From CALKJP01 sp046299555 (GTDB lineage Bacteria; Bacteroidota; Bacteroidia; JACCXN01): a stretch of 64,000 nt of DNA. The notes beneath the pieces are model-generated. The model saw only the letters and a list, made by a program, of their open reading frames with translations, had not been told where the DNA came from and made no database searches. The stretch's first letter is position 1. Each line of letters starts with the position of its first letter. The DNA lies in the NCBI GenBank assembly GCA_046299555.1, contig JBKBHS010000001.1, forward strand, positions 310,001 to 374,000, read 5' to 3'. The translations under genes and the position numbers were made by a program. Shown here one piece after another: positions 9,607 through 18,008 of this stretch.

Positions 9607-11142
9607 TTAATCTACTTTTTCCGGTTTTACTTTTACCCCATCGTATTTCAATTCTTGTCCGTTTTTATAATAAATTACTAAGTAAAGATAACCATCTTCG
9701 GTATACGATTTCCATTCTCCGTCTTTATTTCCCATAATAAATTTTCCTTCTTCTTTTAATTTTCCGTTTGGCCAATAGTATTTATGTTTTCCATCCGGTA
9801 AGTCGTCAATAAAATTTCCTTCAAAACTTAATTTTCCATTATCGTAATAAAATTTCCAAATGCCTTCCATTTTTCCTGATTTATAATTTCCTTCTTCTCT
9901 ATGATCGCCCATTTCATAAAACCAAAATCCTTCTTTTTCACCATCCAAAAATTCTCCCTTAGTAATTACAGTTCCGGAATCGCTGTATTCAATCATTAAT
10001 CCATCTCTTAATCCTTTTCGGTAATTTTCTTCGCGTAATAAAATTCCGCTATCATAATACCATTTCCAAACTCCATCGGGCTTTTCGCCTTTTGCATATT
10101 TTCCTATTTGTTCTATTTTTTTATTGGGATGATAAAATTTCCATTCTCCTATTCGTTTATTATCTTCGTATTTTCCTTCTGCTTTTAATGTTCCATCGGG
10201 ATAAAATTCTTTCCATGGGCCTTGTTTCATGCCGGCACTATCAATTAATCCTTCACCTAATAAAACTCCTTCTTTATAAATTTTTGATGCAGATGGGATT
10301 CCATTTTCATCAAATTCATAATGTACACCTTCGGGTTTATTATTTTTAAATCCTCCTTGTTTTTTTATTTTTCCGTCTTCATAATATTCGGTAAATATTT
10401 CCATTGGAGTAAGTTCTGAAACTTCTTTTTCCAGTTCGCCATTTACGTACTTTAATGTTTTTATAAGATTTCCTTCAAAATCGTATTCTTTATAATATCC
10501 ATGCATTTTATCATCGAGGTATGTAACTTCGGTTTTAACTTTTCCATTTTCGTAAAATGTTTTATGCATACCCGTTTTAAATCCTCTTTTATCTTTTCGG
10601 TTTATTTTTTCTTGTTTTACTACATAACCCTTTTTGTATTCTGTAAGCGTTATAATAGTACTATCTTTATCAAATTCAAAGGCTAATCCTTCTTCTTTAT
10701 TGTCAATAAAAGGTATTTTTAATTTTAATTGACCTGTTGGATAATAATAATAACTATAATCTTCTTTTTTATCGTTTATAAAATATTCTTTTGATACGAT
10801 AAAACCTGAATCGTTGTATGTAATTAAAAATCCGTTTTTCTTTGAATTTTTATAATTTATTTCAGAAATTTTATTGCCTTTTTCATTGTAAAAAATCCAG
10901 GTACTGTCTAATAAAAAATCTTTACGGTTTCCTTCACTTTTTATTTTTCCATCCGGATAATATGTCTTCCAATAACCATCCGGTTTTCCTTCTCTAAAAA
11001 ATCCTTCACTTGCTTTATTACCATTATCATGATAAAACACATTATATCCGTTAGGATTAATGTCATATTGAGCTGTTACCTTTATTGAAAAAAGTAAAAT
11101 AAATAAATAAATAATTATATGGAAAAAACTTTTATAAGCCAT
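9607..11142 (-). CDS. Exported MORN/YwqK-repeat protein
   Basis: About 18 degenerate repeats of roughly 23 residues with the pattern G-x-W-x-x-Y-Y-x-x-G-K-x-x-x-E-G, as in MORN-variant (PF07661, YwqK-like) proteins. Good examples are DGYWKTYYPDGKIKSEG and EGIWKFYYDNGKLSFEG. A hydrophobic N-terminus (FFHIIIYLFILLFSIKVTAQ) is a signal peptide, so the repeats are expected in the periplasm or on the surface. ATG at 11142 is chosen over an in-frame TTG at 11160; it overlaps nadA by 11 bases. It lies between nadA and the PAS kinase with no gaps, so it may supply input to that kinase, which is inference. Databases often label such proteins as YwqK antitoxin, but no toxin gene is adjacent. Confidence 0.85.
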   Translation of the reverse strand: MAYKSFFHIIIYLFILLFSIKVTAQYDINPNGYNVFYHDNGNKASEGFFREGKPDGYWKTYYPDGKIKSEGNRKDFLLDSTWIFYNEKGNKISEINYKNSKKNGFLITYNDSGFIVSKEYFINDKKEDYSYYYYPTGQLKLKIPFIDNKEEGLAFEFDKDSTIITLTEYKKGYVVKQEKINRKDKRGFKTGMHKTFYENGKVKTEVTYLDDKMHGYYKEYDFEGNLIKTLKYVNGELEKEVSELTPMEIFTEYYEDGKIKKQGGFKNNKPEGVHYEFDENGIPSASKIYKEGVLLGEGLIDSAGMKQGPWKEFYPDGTLKAEGKYEDNKRIGEWKFYHPNKKIEQIGKYAKGEKPDGVWKWYYDSGILLREENYRKGLRDGLMIEYSDSGTVITKGEFLDGEKEGFWFYEMGDHREEGNYKSGKMEGIWKFYYDNGKLSFEGNFIDDLPDGKHKYYWPNGKLKEEGKFIMGNKDGEWKSYTEDGYLYLVIYYKNGQELKYDGVKVKPEKVD

Positions 11143-12127
11143 TTTTAGCTGATATTTCAAGCATATTATTTAATGCTTTTTGTGCTTTTAATCGAATTGA
11201 TTCTTCAACAAATATTTCGGGTTGTTCGTATTTCAAACTTAAGTATAATTTTTCCAATGTATTTAATTTCATGTGAGGACAATCATTGCAAGCACATGAA
11301 TTATTTGGCGGAGCCGGTATAAATGTTTTTTGTGGCGATGCTTTTTGCATTTGATGAATTATTCCGGTTTCTGTAGCAACAATATACTCTTTTGCATTAT
11401 CTGATTTTGTATATTTTAATAATGCAGTAGTTGAACCAATAAAATCAGCATGTTTTAATAATGCTTCTTCACACTCTGGATGTGCAATTATTTTTGCATT
11501 CGGATTTAATTCTTTTAACCTGATAATTTTTTCTAACGAAAAAATTTCATGTACCATGCAAGCTCCATCCCACAAAACCATATCTCTACCTGTTTTTTTA
11601 ATTATATAAGCCCCTAAATTTTTATCAGGTGCAAATATGATTCCTTTTTCTTTTGGAACACTTTCTACAATTTGAACAGCATTCGAAGAAGTACAAATAA
11701 TATCCGACATTGCTTTAATTTCAGCTGTACAATTTATATACGAAATAACAATATGCTCAGGATATTTTTGTTTAAAAGCTGCAAATCTTTCCGGAGGACA
11801 TGAATCTGCCAAAGAACAACCTGCATTTAAATCAGGTATAATAACTTTTTTTGTCGGATTTAAAATTTTAGCTGTTTCTGCCATAAAATGTACACCGGCA
11901 AATAAAATAATATCTGCATTTGATTTTTGTGCATTTTGTGCTAATCCTAAACTATCGCCAATATAATCTGCTAAATCTTGAATATCGGGTTCTTGATAAT
12001 AATGTGCCAGTATTACCGCATTTTTTTCTTTTTTAAGTTTTTCTATTTCGTTAAATAAATCCAAAGATGGGTCTATTTCTTCATTTACAAAACCATTTTT
12101 TATTAACGCATTTAAATTATTAATCAT
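11132..12127 (-). CDS. nadA: Quinolinate synthase
   Basis: Condenses iminoaspartate with dihydroxyacetone phosphate to form quinolinate in de novo NAD synthesis. Visible family marks are VILAHYYQEPDIQDLADYIGDSL near residue 40, and three cysteine regions that would bind the 4Fe-4S cluster: AGCSLADSCPP, WDGACMVHE and CACNDCPHM. The length of 331 residues is typical of NadA. It is the first gene of a four-gene minus-strand unit and overlaps the next gene slightly. nadB and nadC are not in the window. Its promoter is read as the element at 12245-12276. Confidence 0.96.
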   Translation of the reverse strand: MINNLNALIKNGFVNEEIDPSLDLFNEIEKLKKEKNAVILAHYYQEPDIQDLADYIGDSLGLAQNAQKSNADIILFAGVHFMAETAKILNPTKKVIIPDLNAGCSLADSCPPERFAAFKQKYPEHIVISYINCTAEIKAMSDIICTSSNAVQIVESVPKEKGIIFAPDKNLGAYIIKKTGRDMVLWDGACMVHEIFSLEKIIRLKELNPNAKIIAHPECEEALLKHADFIGSTTALLKYTKSDNAKEYIVATETGIIHQMQKASPQKTFIPAPPNNSCACNDCPHMKLNTLEKLYLSLKYEQPEIFVEESIRLKAQKALNNMLEISAKNGL

Positions 12128-12244
12128 AAATATTTTCTATTAAAATTATCTATTATGTTATTATTTACTTGTTATTAATGTCAGTTATTTTTTTAGATTT
12201 TATTTTAATTTTTGAGTTATAAAATTCTATAAACAATCTGTGAA

Positions 12245-12276
12245 CAAAGATATTTCTTCTTATGCTTGTAAATCAA
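12245..12276 (-). promoter_or_regulatory. Predicted promoter of the nadA operon
   Basis: On the minus strand TATCTTTG (12245-12252) matches the Bacteroidota -7 consensus TAnnTTTG exactly. TTG at 12274-12276 lies 21 bases upstream, a suitable -33 element. The transcript would have a leader of about 110 bases. Confidence 0.55.
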
Positions 12277-12554
12277 TTTTTTAAATAATAATTAACATAT
12301 ATGTTAAAAGCATTTTTGTTAATCTTTTAACTTTAAAATTGTATGATGTATATGTTAATATCATTGCCTAAATTTCAATATTAAATACTTAAATATTTTG
12401 TTGCTTTTATAATTACTTGTTTCAATTACACTTTTACTCATATTATGCAAATATTTTTATTAGAATGTTTTTTTAGTTTTTAAAATATTTCCAACAAGGT
12501 TTTTGTGATATCTTTAATTATAATTATTCAAAGTTATTTTTTTAGTTAATAATA

Positions 12555-12587
12555 TTGTTATGTATTGTTAATAAGGTATTAACTTTG
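12555..12587 (+). promoter_or_regulatory. Predicted promoter of the rpiB operon
   Basis: TAACTTTG (12580-12587) is an exact TAnnTTTG match. A TTG at 12555-12557 lies 22 bases before it. The start codon of rpiB follows 45 bases downstream. Confidence 0.55.
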
Positions 12588-12632
12588 TAGTTTAATTCAT
12601 TAATAATAAATCAATTTTATATTTATCAACAT

Positions 12633-13067
12633 ATGCTAATATCAATTGGTTCTGATCATGCCGGATATAAATTAAAAGAAGAAATTAAATTATTTCTTTC
12701 ATCTTTAAATATACAATTTAAAGATTGTGGTACATTTTCGGAAGATAGTGTTGATTATCCTGATTTTGGTCATGCAGTAGCAAATGATATTGTAAATAAA
12801 CAAGCTGACTTTGGAATTGTTATTTGTGGAAGTGGAAATGGAATTAATATTTCTGCTAACAAACACAAAGGTATTAGATCAGCTTTGTGCTGGAATGAAC
12901 AAATTGCAAAATTAGCACGATTGCATAATGATGCAAATATATTAGCTTTACCTGGAAGATTTATTGATGTTGATGAAGCTAAAAGAGCTGTAAAAACATT
13001 TATTGATACTCCTTTCGAAGGTGGTCGTCATCAAAATAGAATTAATAAAATAGAAATTTCTTGTTAA
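12633..13067 (+). CDS. rpiB: Ribose 5-phosphate isomerase B
   Basis: Interconverts ribulose 5-phosphate and ribose 5-phosphate in the pentose phosphate pathway. The 144-residue protein has the LacAB/RpiB fold marks: IGSDHAGYKLKE at the N-terminus, the catalytic cysteine in VICGSGNGINISANK, and the HNDANILALPGRF segment. The length matches the family. It heads a plus-strand run and its stop codon overlaps the TTG start of the next gene. Confidence 0.95.
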   Translation: MLISIGSDHAGYKLKEEIKLFLSSLNIQFKDCGTFSEDSVDYPDFGHAVANDIVNKQADFGIVICGSGNGINISANKHKGIRSALCWNEQIAKLARLHNDANILALPGRFIDVDEAKRAVKTFIDTPFEGGRHQNRINKIEISC

Positions 13068-14476
13068 GAATATTATTTTTCATATTACATATTTTTCCTG
13101 TATGCATTTTTGCATCAAATAAAGATACTATTGCTGAAAGATTTGCAAATTCAATTTCTATAACAGAACTTAAAACGCATATTTATAAACTCGCATCTGA
13201 TGAATTTGAAGGAAGAGGTTCCGGTGAAAGAGGTCAATATCTTGCTGCCGATTATATAAGAAATCATTTTTTACAATTAGGATTAAAAGGACCTGTAAAT
13301 GATACCGGTTATTTTCAACAATTTACAGTAAATAAAATACATGAGCCGGAATTAAAATTAAGTATTAACAACACAATTTATTCTAATAAACAAGATTATT
13401 TTTTATTCAATCAAAATAAATATATTTTACCCAGCTCTTATTCTGTAAGTAGAGTAAAAGAAATAGTCAGTTATTTAGAAATTACAAAAAAAGATAAAGC
13501 ATCTGCTATTTTTTTAAATTTTAGTTCTAATGATATTAATGAATTAGTAAATAAGTATATTGATATTATTGAAGCATCAAATAATTTTAATGTAACTCTT
13601 TTATTTTTTAAAAAGCCGGATGTTGATTTATTTGATTTAATGTATGAATTACGTTCAGTTATGTTTAAAAATGGAACAATGTCTAAAGCTCCTATTTTAT
13701 TCATTACTGATAATGTAATATTTAAAAAAAAATCTAAAATATATTTTGTAATCAAACCTGTTTCTAAATCCGTACATACTCAAAATGTCTTAGGATTTAT
13801 TAAAGGTAAAACGGATGAAACAGTTGTCATTTCATCTCATTATGATCATTTAGGAATAAAAGATGGTAAAATATATTATGGTGCTGATGATAATGCATCA
13901 GGTACTACAGCTGTTTTAAATTTGGCTACTGCATTTTCAAATGCAATAAAATCCGGTTTTATTCCAAAAAGAAATATTTTATTTATTACCTTTTCCGGTG
14001 AAGAAATTGGATTGTTAGGTTCTAAGCATTATACTGATATAGATCCTATTATTCCTTTAAAAAATATTGCTGTTAATATAAATATAGATATGATTGGTCG
14101 TTCAGATTATATATATAAAAATAAAGAAAAATATATATATGTTATTGGATCTGACAAATTGAGTACATTACTACATAATACAAATGAAGAGGTAAATTAT
14201 ACATATCAAAACTTAATTTTAGATTATAAATACAATAGTTCGAAAGATCCTAATAGGTTCTATTATCGTTCTGATCATTATAATTTTGCAAAAAATAACA
14301 TTCCTGTTATATTCTTTTTTAATGGACTTCATGATGATTATCACAAATTTACAGATACGCCTGATAAAATAGATTTAGAACTAATGGAATACAGGATAAA
14401 GCATTTTTTTTATTTAGCATGGAAATTAGTTAATATGGATGAAACAATTACGGTTGATGTTATTAATTCAAAATAA
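13061..14476 (+). CDS. Exported M28-family zinc metallopeptidase
   Basis: A 471-residue exported peptidase. A hydrophobic signal peptide (LRILFFILHIFPVCIFAS) is followed at about residues 240-460 by an M28 (aminopeptidase Y/S type) domain with all metal-site motifs: SSHYDHLG, GADDNASGT, FSGEEIGLLGS, NIDMIGR and SDHYNF. The stretch between signal peptide and catalytic domain may carry a PA-like insert. The start is TTG at 13061, overlapping the rpiB stop by seven bases; no ATG lies near the signal peptide. It probably acts as an aminopeptidase in the periplasm or outside the cell. The substrate is unknown. Confidence 0.88.
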   Translation: MLRILFFILHIFPVCIFASNKDTIAERFANSISITELKTHIYKLASDEFEGRGSGERGQYLAADYIRNHFLQLGLKGPVNDTGYFQQFTVNKIHEPELKLSINNTIYSNKQDYFLFNQNKYILPSSYSVSRVKEIVSYLEITKKDKASAIFLNFSSNDINELVNKYIDIIEASNNFNVTLLFFKKPDVDLFDLMYELRSVMFKNGTMSKAPILFITDNVIFKKKSKIYFVIKPVSKSVHTQNVLGFIKGKTDETVVISSHYDHLGIKDGKIYYGADDNASGTTAVLNLATAFSNAIKSGFIPKRNILFITFSGEEIGLLGSKHYTDIDPIIPLKNIAVNINIDMIGRSDYIYKNKEKYIYVIGSDKLSTLLHNTNEEVNYTYQNLILDYKYNSSKDPNRFYYRSDHYNFAKNNIPVIFFFNGLHDDYHKFTDTPDKIDLELMEYRIKHFFYLAWKLVNMDETITVDVINSK

Positions 14477-14478
14477 CT

Positions 14479-15864
14479 ATGGCACAAACTATTTTAGATA
14501 AATTTCTTATAGATGCAGAAAAAAAATCTTTTGATATAAATCATAGAAAAACTATTCAATTTAATATTGGTAAGTATGATGCAGCTGTTTTAAAAGGAAA
14601 ACAACAATTTTCTGATTTATCATTAGCCAAAGAGAGAGCATCTATTTTAAAGAAAAAAGTTTTATATGCATTAGATAAATATTTATCTGAATTCGAATCA
14701 AATTTCACAAAAAGAGGAGGAAAGGTTATTTGGGCTCAAGATGAGCACGAAGCAATAAAAGAAATATTAAATATTACTCAAAAATACAATGCTAACATTG
14801 TTGTTAAATCTAAATCGATGATAACCGAAGAAATTAATTTAAATCATCATTTAGAAAAAAATATAATTGAAGTTATAGAAACTGATCTGGGTGAGTACAT
14901 ACAGCAAATAGATGGTGAACCTCCCTATCATATCGTAACACCTGCAATGCATAAATCAAAAGAAGATATAGCTAAACTTTTTCATGAAAAATTTAATTTA
15001 TTACCTACATCAACCCCACAAGAAATTACATTATTTGTAAGAAATAAGTTAAAATCTAAATATACTTGTGCTAATATAGGAATAACAGGTGCAAATTTCA
15101 TTATATCTGATACAGGATCTATTGCTATTACAGAAAATGAAGGAAATGCTGTAATGAGTATGTCTTTTCCTAAAGTACATATAGCTATTGTAGGAATAGA
15201 AAAGGTAATACCTTCAATAAAAGATCTTGATTTATATTGGCCATTATTAGCAAGTCATGGTACAGGACAAAATGTTACTGTATATAATTCAATTTTATCA
15301 GGACCAAAAAGTTATGATGAGTATAATGGTCCAGAAGAATTTTATGTTATCTTATTAGATAATGGCAGATCAAATTTATTAGCAAAAGAAGAAAAGCGAG
15401 ATTCCCTTTCATGTATTCGTTGTGGTGCATGTTTAAACGCATGTCCAATTTATAAAAATGTTGGAGGACATACTTATGCAACAACCTACAGTGGTCCTAT
15501 AGGTTCAGTAATTACCCCACATTTAAAAGATTTTGAAGAATATAAACATTTAAGTTTTGCCTCATCTTTATGTGGAAAGTGTACTGAAGTATGTCCGGTT
15601 AAAATACCAATTCATAATATGCTTTTATATAATAGAAAGGAAGCAATTGAAAATAATTTTTTTACTAAGTCTGAATCTTGGGCTATGTTTTTTTACAAAA
15701 AAGCAATGTTGAAGAGATCAACTATGGAAAAAGGAGGATCTACAATTAAAAATTTTATGCTTAAACAATTTTTTAAATCTTCATGGGGAGAAAGAAGAGT
15801 ATTACCAGAAATCGCTAATAAATCTTTTAATCAGCTTTGGAGAGAATTAAAAGGTATTAGATAA
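14479..15864 (+). CDS. lutB: LutB-type iron-sulfur lactate utilisation protein
   Basis: A LUD-domain protein (about 60-300) followed by a ferredoxin-like region with two 4Fe-4S sites: CIRCGACLNACP and, about 50 residues later, CGKCTEVCP. This is the layout of LutB/YkgF, a subunit of the LutABC L-lactate oxidation complex. lutA and lutC are not adjacent here, which is common when the genes are scattered, so the lactate role is by homology only. It starts two bases after the M28 gene, in the same transcription unit. Its last codons and stop lie inside the left arm of a 36-bp palindrome that contains a parS site. Confidence 0.88.
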   Translation: MAQTILDKFLIDAEKKSFDINHRKTIQFNIGKYDAAVLKGKQQFSDLSLAKERASILKKKVLYALDKYLSEFESNFTKRGGKVIWAQDEHEAIKEILNITQKYNANIVVKSKSMITEEINLNHHLEKNIIEVIETDLGEYIQQIDGEPPYHIVTPAMHKSKEDIAKLFHEKFNLLPTSTPQEITLFVRNKLKSKYTCANIGITGANFIISDTGSIAITENEGNAVMSMSFPKVHIAIVGIEKVIPSIKDLDLYWPLLASHGTGQNVTVYNSILSGPKSYDEYNGPEEFYVILLDNGRSNLLAKEEKRDSLSCIRCGACLNACPIYKNVGGHTYATTYSGPIGSVITPHLKDFEEYKHLSFASSLCGKCTEVCPVKIPIHNMLLYNRKEAIENNFFTKSESWAMFFYKKAMLKRSTMEKGGSTIKNFMLKQFFKSSWGERRVLPEIANKSFNQLWRELKGIR

Positions 15865-15890
15865 TGTTTCACGTGAAACATTATCTAATA
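15855..15890. repeat. 36-bp perfect palindrome enclosing a parS site
   Basis: Bases 15855-15872 are the exact reverse complement of 15873-15890. The central 16 bases are parS. The left arm covers the end of lutB, including its stop codon, so the symmetry extends into coding sequence. As RNA it would fold into a long perfect hairpin directly at the end of lutB. Confidence 0.95.
15865..15880. promoter_or_regulatory. parS site 1 (ParB/Spo0J binding)
   Basis: TGTTTCACGTGAAACA is a perfect match to the conserved bacterial parS palindrome that ParB binds to organise and segregate the chromosome origin region. It starts one base after the lutB stop codon. Confidence 0.9.
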
Positions 15891-15910
15891 TTAAAGAATA
15901 TATAATTTAT

Positions 15911-15926
15911 TGTTTCACGTGAAACA
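15911..15926. promoter_or_regulatory. parS site 2 (ParB/Spo0J binding)
   Basis: A second perfect TGTTTCACGTGAAACA, 46 bases after the first and 12 bases before the mnmG start codon. Two copies this close are very unlikely by chance. ParB bound here could also affect mnmG expression, which is inference. Confidence 0.9.
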
Positions 15927-15938
15927 TACTAAAAAAAT

Positions 15939-17804
15939 ATGTTAAAAGAATATGATATTATAGTAGTTGGTGCCGGACATGCCGGATGTGAAGCAGCTGC
16001 AGCTGCTGCAAATATGGGATCAAAGGTTTTATTGATTACCATGAATATGCAAACTATTGCACAAATGAGTTGTAATCCGGCAATGGGAGGTATTGCTAAA
16101 GGTCAAATTATTAGAGAAATTGATGCATTAGGAGGTTATTCTGGAATTGTAAGCGATAAATCAGCAATTCAATTTAGAATGCTAAATCGTTCTAAAGGGC
16201 CTGCTATGTGGAGTCCAAGAACACAAAACGATAGGATGCTTTTTGCTCAATATTGGAGACAAATGTTAGAAGAAACTCCTAATGTAGACTTTTGGCAGGA
16301 TATGGTTTCAGGATTAATAATTAATGACCAAAAAGTTTGCGGGGTGATTACTCAAATGGGATTAGAAATTAAATCTAAAGCAGTTGTATTAACAAATGGA
16401 ACCTTTTTAAATGGAGTAATACACATAGGTGAAAAACAATTTGGTGGAGGAAGAACAGGTGAAAAGGCAGCAACAGGAATAACTGAACAATTAGTTAAGT
16501 TAGGGTTTGAATCAGGAAGAATGAAAACGGGAACCCCTCCAAGAATTGATGGAAGAAGTTTAGATTACTCAAAAATGGAAGAACAAACGGGTGATGAAAA
16601 TCCTGAAAAGTTTTCATTTTTAGATTCTGTCCCTAAACTTACAAAACAAATAAGTTGTTATATAACATATACAAATGATGCTGTTCATGAAATATTAAAA
16701 ACCGGATTTGAAAAATCTCCTATGTTTACGGGCAGAATTCAAGGACTTGGACCAAGATATTGCCCATCCATTGAAGATAAAATTACACGCTTTTCAGAAA
16801 GAGAAAGACATCAAATTTTTGTAGAACCTGAAGGATGGAATACCGTAGAAATTTATGTAAATGGATTTTCAACTTCTCTTCCTGAAGATGTACAATACAA
16901 AGCATTAACAAAAATACCGGGTTTTGAAAATGCAAAAATGTTTCGACCTGGATATGCTATAGAATATGATTATTTTCCTCCTGTTCAATTAAATCATACA
17001 CTCGAAACAAAGCTTATTGAAAATTTATATTTTGCAGGTCAAATAAACGGAACTACCGGTTACGAAGAAGCAGCTTGTCAAGGTTTAATGGCCGGAATAA
17101 ACGCTCATTTAAAAATAAATAATAAAAGTGAATTTGTTCTCGACCGTTCACAAGCCTATATTGGAGTTTTAATAGATGATTTAATTACCAAAGGAACTGA
17201 AGAGCCTTACAGAATGTTTACTTCAAGAGCTGAATATAGAACATTATTACGTCAAGATAATGCTGATATACGACTAACCCCTATAGCTTTTGAAATAGGA
17301 TTAGCAACAAAAGAGCGTTATGATAGAGTAAAAGAAAAAATAAAGAATGTAGAAAAAATTATAAAAACATTTAAAACAGAAAGTTTAATACCCGAAGAAA
17401 TAAATAATAGATTAATTGAATTAGGAACCGTACCTATTTCTCAAAAAGTTAAAATGTTTACAGTCTTAAGCAGACCACAACTTAACATTTATGATATTTT
17501 AAATTATGCAAGTAATGCACATTTTATAAAAGAACAATTTGATAAAGAAACAATAGAGCAAGCAGAAATTTTAATGAAATATGAAGGTTATATTGAAAGA
17601 GAAAAAGAACATGTTGAAAAATTAAAAAGGTTAGAATCTATACCTCTAAGACCTGATTTAGATTATTCTAAAATTAAATCTTTATCAGCCGAAGCAGTTC
17701 AAAAATTAAATAAAATTAAACCAAGAACCATTGGACAAGCTTCACGAATTTCTGGCGTAAGCCCATCTGATATTAGTATATTAACTATATATTTGGGAAG
17801 ATAA
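15939..17804 (+). CDS. mnmG: tRNA uridine-5-carboxymethylaminomethyl modification enzyme MnmG (GidA)
   Basis: FAD-dependent partner of MnmE; makes the cmnm5U34 modification in tRNA wobble positions. The 621-residue protein has the N-terminal FAD site VGAGHAGCEAA, the family block NPAMGGIAKGQI, the GRIQGLGPRYCPSIEDKI segment with the conserved cysteine, and a helical C-terminal domain with the conserved PRTIGQASRISGVSPSDI. Length is normal. Two parS sites lie immediately upstream; mnmG is often close to the replication origin in bacteria. It is followed by a short spacer and an intrinsic terminator. Confidence 0.97.
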   Translation: MLKEYDIIVVGAGHAGCEAAAAAANMGSKVLLITMNMQTIAQMSCNPAMGGIAKGQIIREIDALGGYSGIVSDKSAIQFRMLNRSKGPAMWSPRTQNDRMLFAQYWRQMLEETPNVDFWQDMVSGLIINDQKVCGVITQMGLEIKSKAVVLTNGTFLNGVIHIGEKQFGGGRTGEKAATGITEQLVKLGFESGRMKTGTPPRIDGRSLDYSKMEEQTGDENPEKFSFLDSVPKLTKQISCYITYTNDAVHEILKTGFEKSPMFTGRIQGLGPRYCPSIEDKITRFSERERHQIFVEPEGWNTVEIYVNGFSTSLPEDVQYKALTKIPGFENAKMFRPGYAIEYDYFPPVQLNHTLETKLIENLYFAGQINGTTGYEEAACQGLMAGINAHLKINNKSEFVLDRSQAYIGVLIDDLITKGTEEPYRMFTSRAEYRTLLRQDNADIRLTPIAFEIGLATKERYDRVKEKIKNVEKIIKTFKTESLIPEEINNRLIELGTVPISQKVKMFTVLSRPQLNIYDILNYASNAHFIKEQFDKETIEQAEILMKYEGYIEREKEHVEKLKRLESIPLRPDLDYSKIKSLSAEAVQKLNKIKPRTIGQASRISGVSPSDISILTIYLGR

Positions 17805-17912
17805 ATATAACATTCTGAAAATCAACAAAATAAAAAAGCATCAAAAATTAGATATAATAAAAGATCTAAAAAATTTAGACATAAACATCCAAAATATAAA
17901 ATTCGTTGAAAT

Positions 17913-17939
17913 AAAGGGCTAAAATTGCCCTTTTTTGTT
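17913..17939 (+). terminator. Intrinsic terminator after mnmG
   Basis: Stem AAAGGGC / GCCCTTT with a seven-base loop followed by a T-rich run, about 110 bases after the mnmG stop codon. Confidence 0.75.
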
Positions 17940-17968
17940 TTAAAACATTAAAAACAATTTTTTAAACT

Positions 17969-17990
17969 TAAATTCGTTAGTATAAATTCG
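17969..17990 (+). promoter_or_regulatory. Tandem -7-like elements before porZ
   Basis: TAAATTCG occurs twice, at 17969-17976 and 17983-17990, within a short direct repeat. It fits the TAnnTTCG variant of the Bacteroidota -7 element. They lie 18-39 bases before the porZ ATG. No clear -33 TTG is present. Confidence 0.35.
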
Positions 17991-18008
17991 TTAATTCAAA
18001 TAAAATTT

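Larger units (their letters stand above)
12128..12632. other. AT-rich divergent intergenic region
   Basis: About 505 bases between nadA (-) and rpiB (+), very AT-rich, with no reading frame worth calling on either strand. It holds a promoter match toward each gene, listed separately. A sequence TTATCAACA near 12623 differs by one base from a DnaA box, but a single degenerate match is not evidence of an origin. The middle part (about 12290-12540) shows nothing I can name. Confidence 0.7.

Noticed and set aside
9607..11142. YwqK antitoxin of a toxin-antitoxin system
   Set aside because: The name comes from repeat similarity; the neighbours are nadA and a kinase, and no toxin-like gene is adjacent.
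12600..12640. DnaA-box-like TTATCAACA near rpiB
   Set aside because: A single one-mismatch word in AT-rich DNA; no cluster of boxes.
17805..17912. Short stretch after mnmG open in two frames (a Lys-rich peptide of about 33 codons)
   Set aside because: No start codon or ribosome binding site; AT-rich DNA with few stops is a simpler explanation. It could be a gene remnant.
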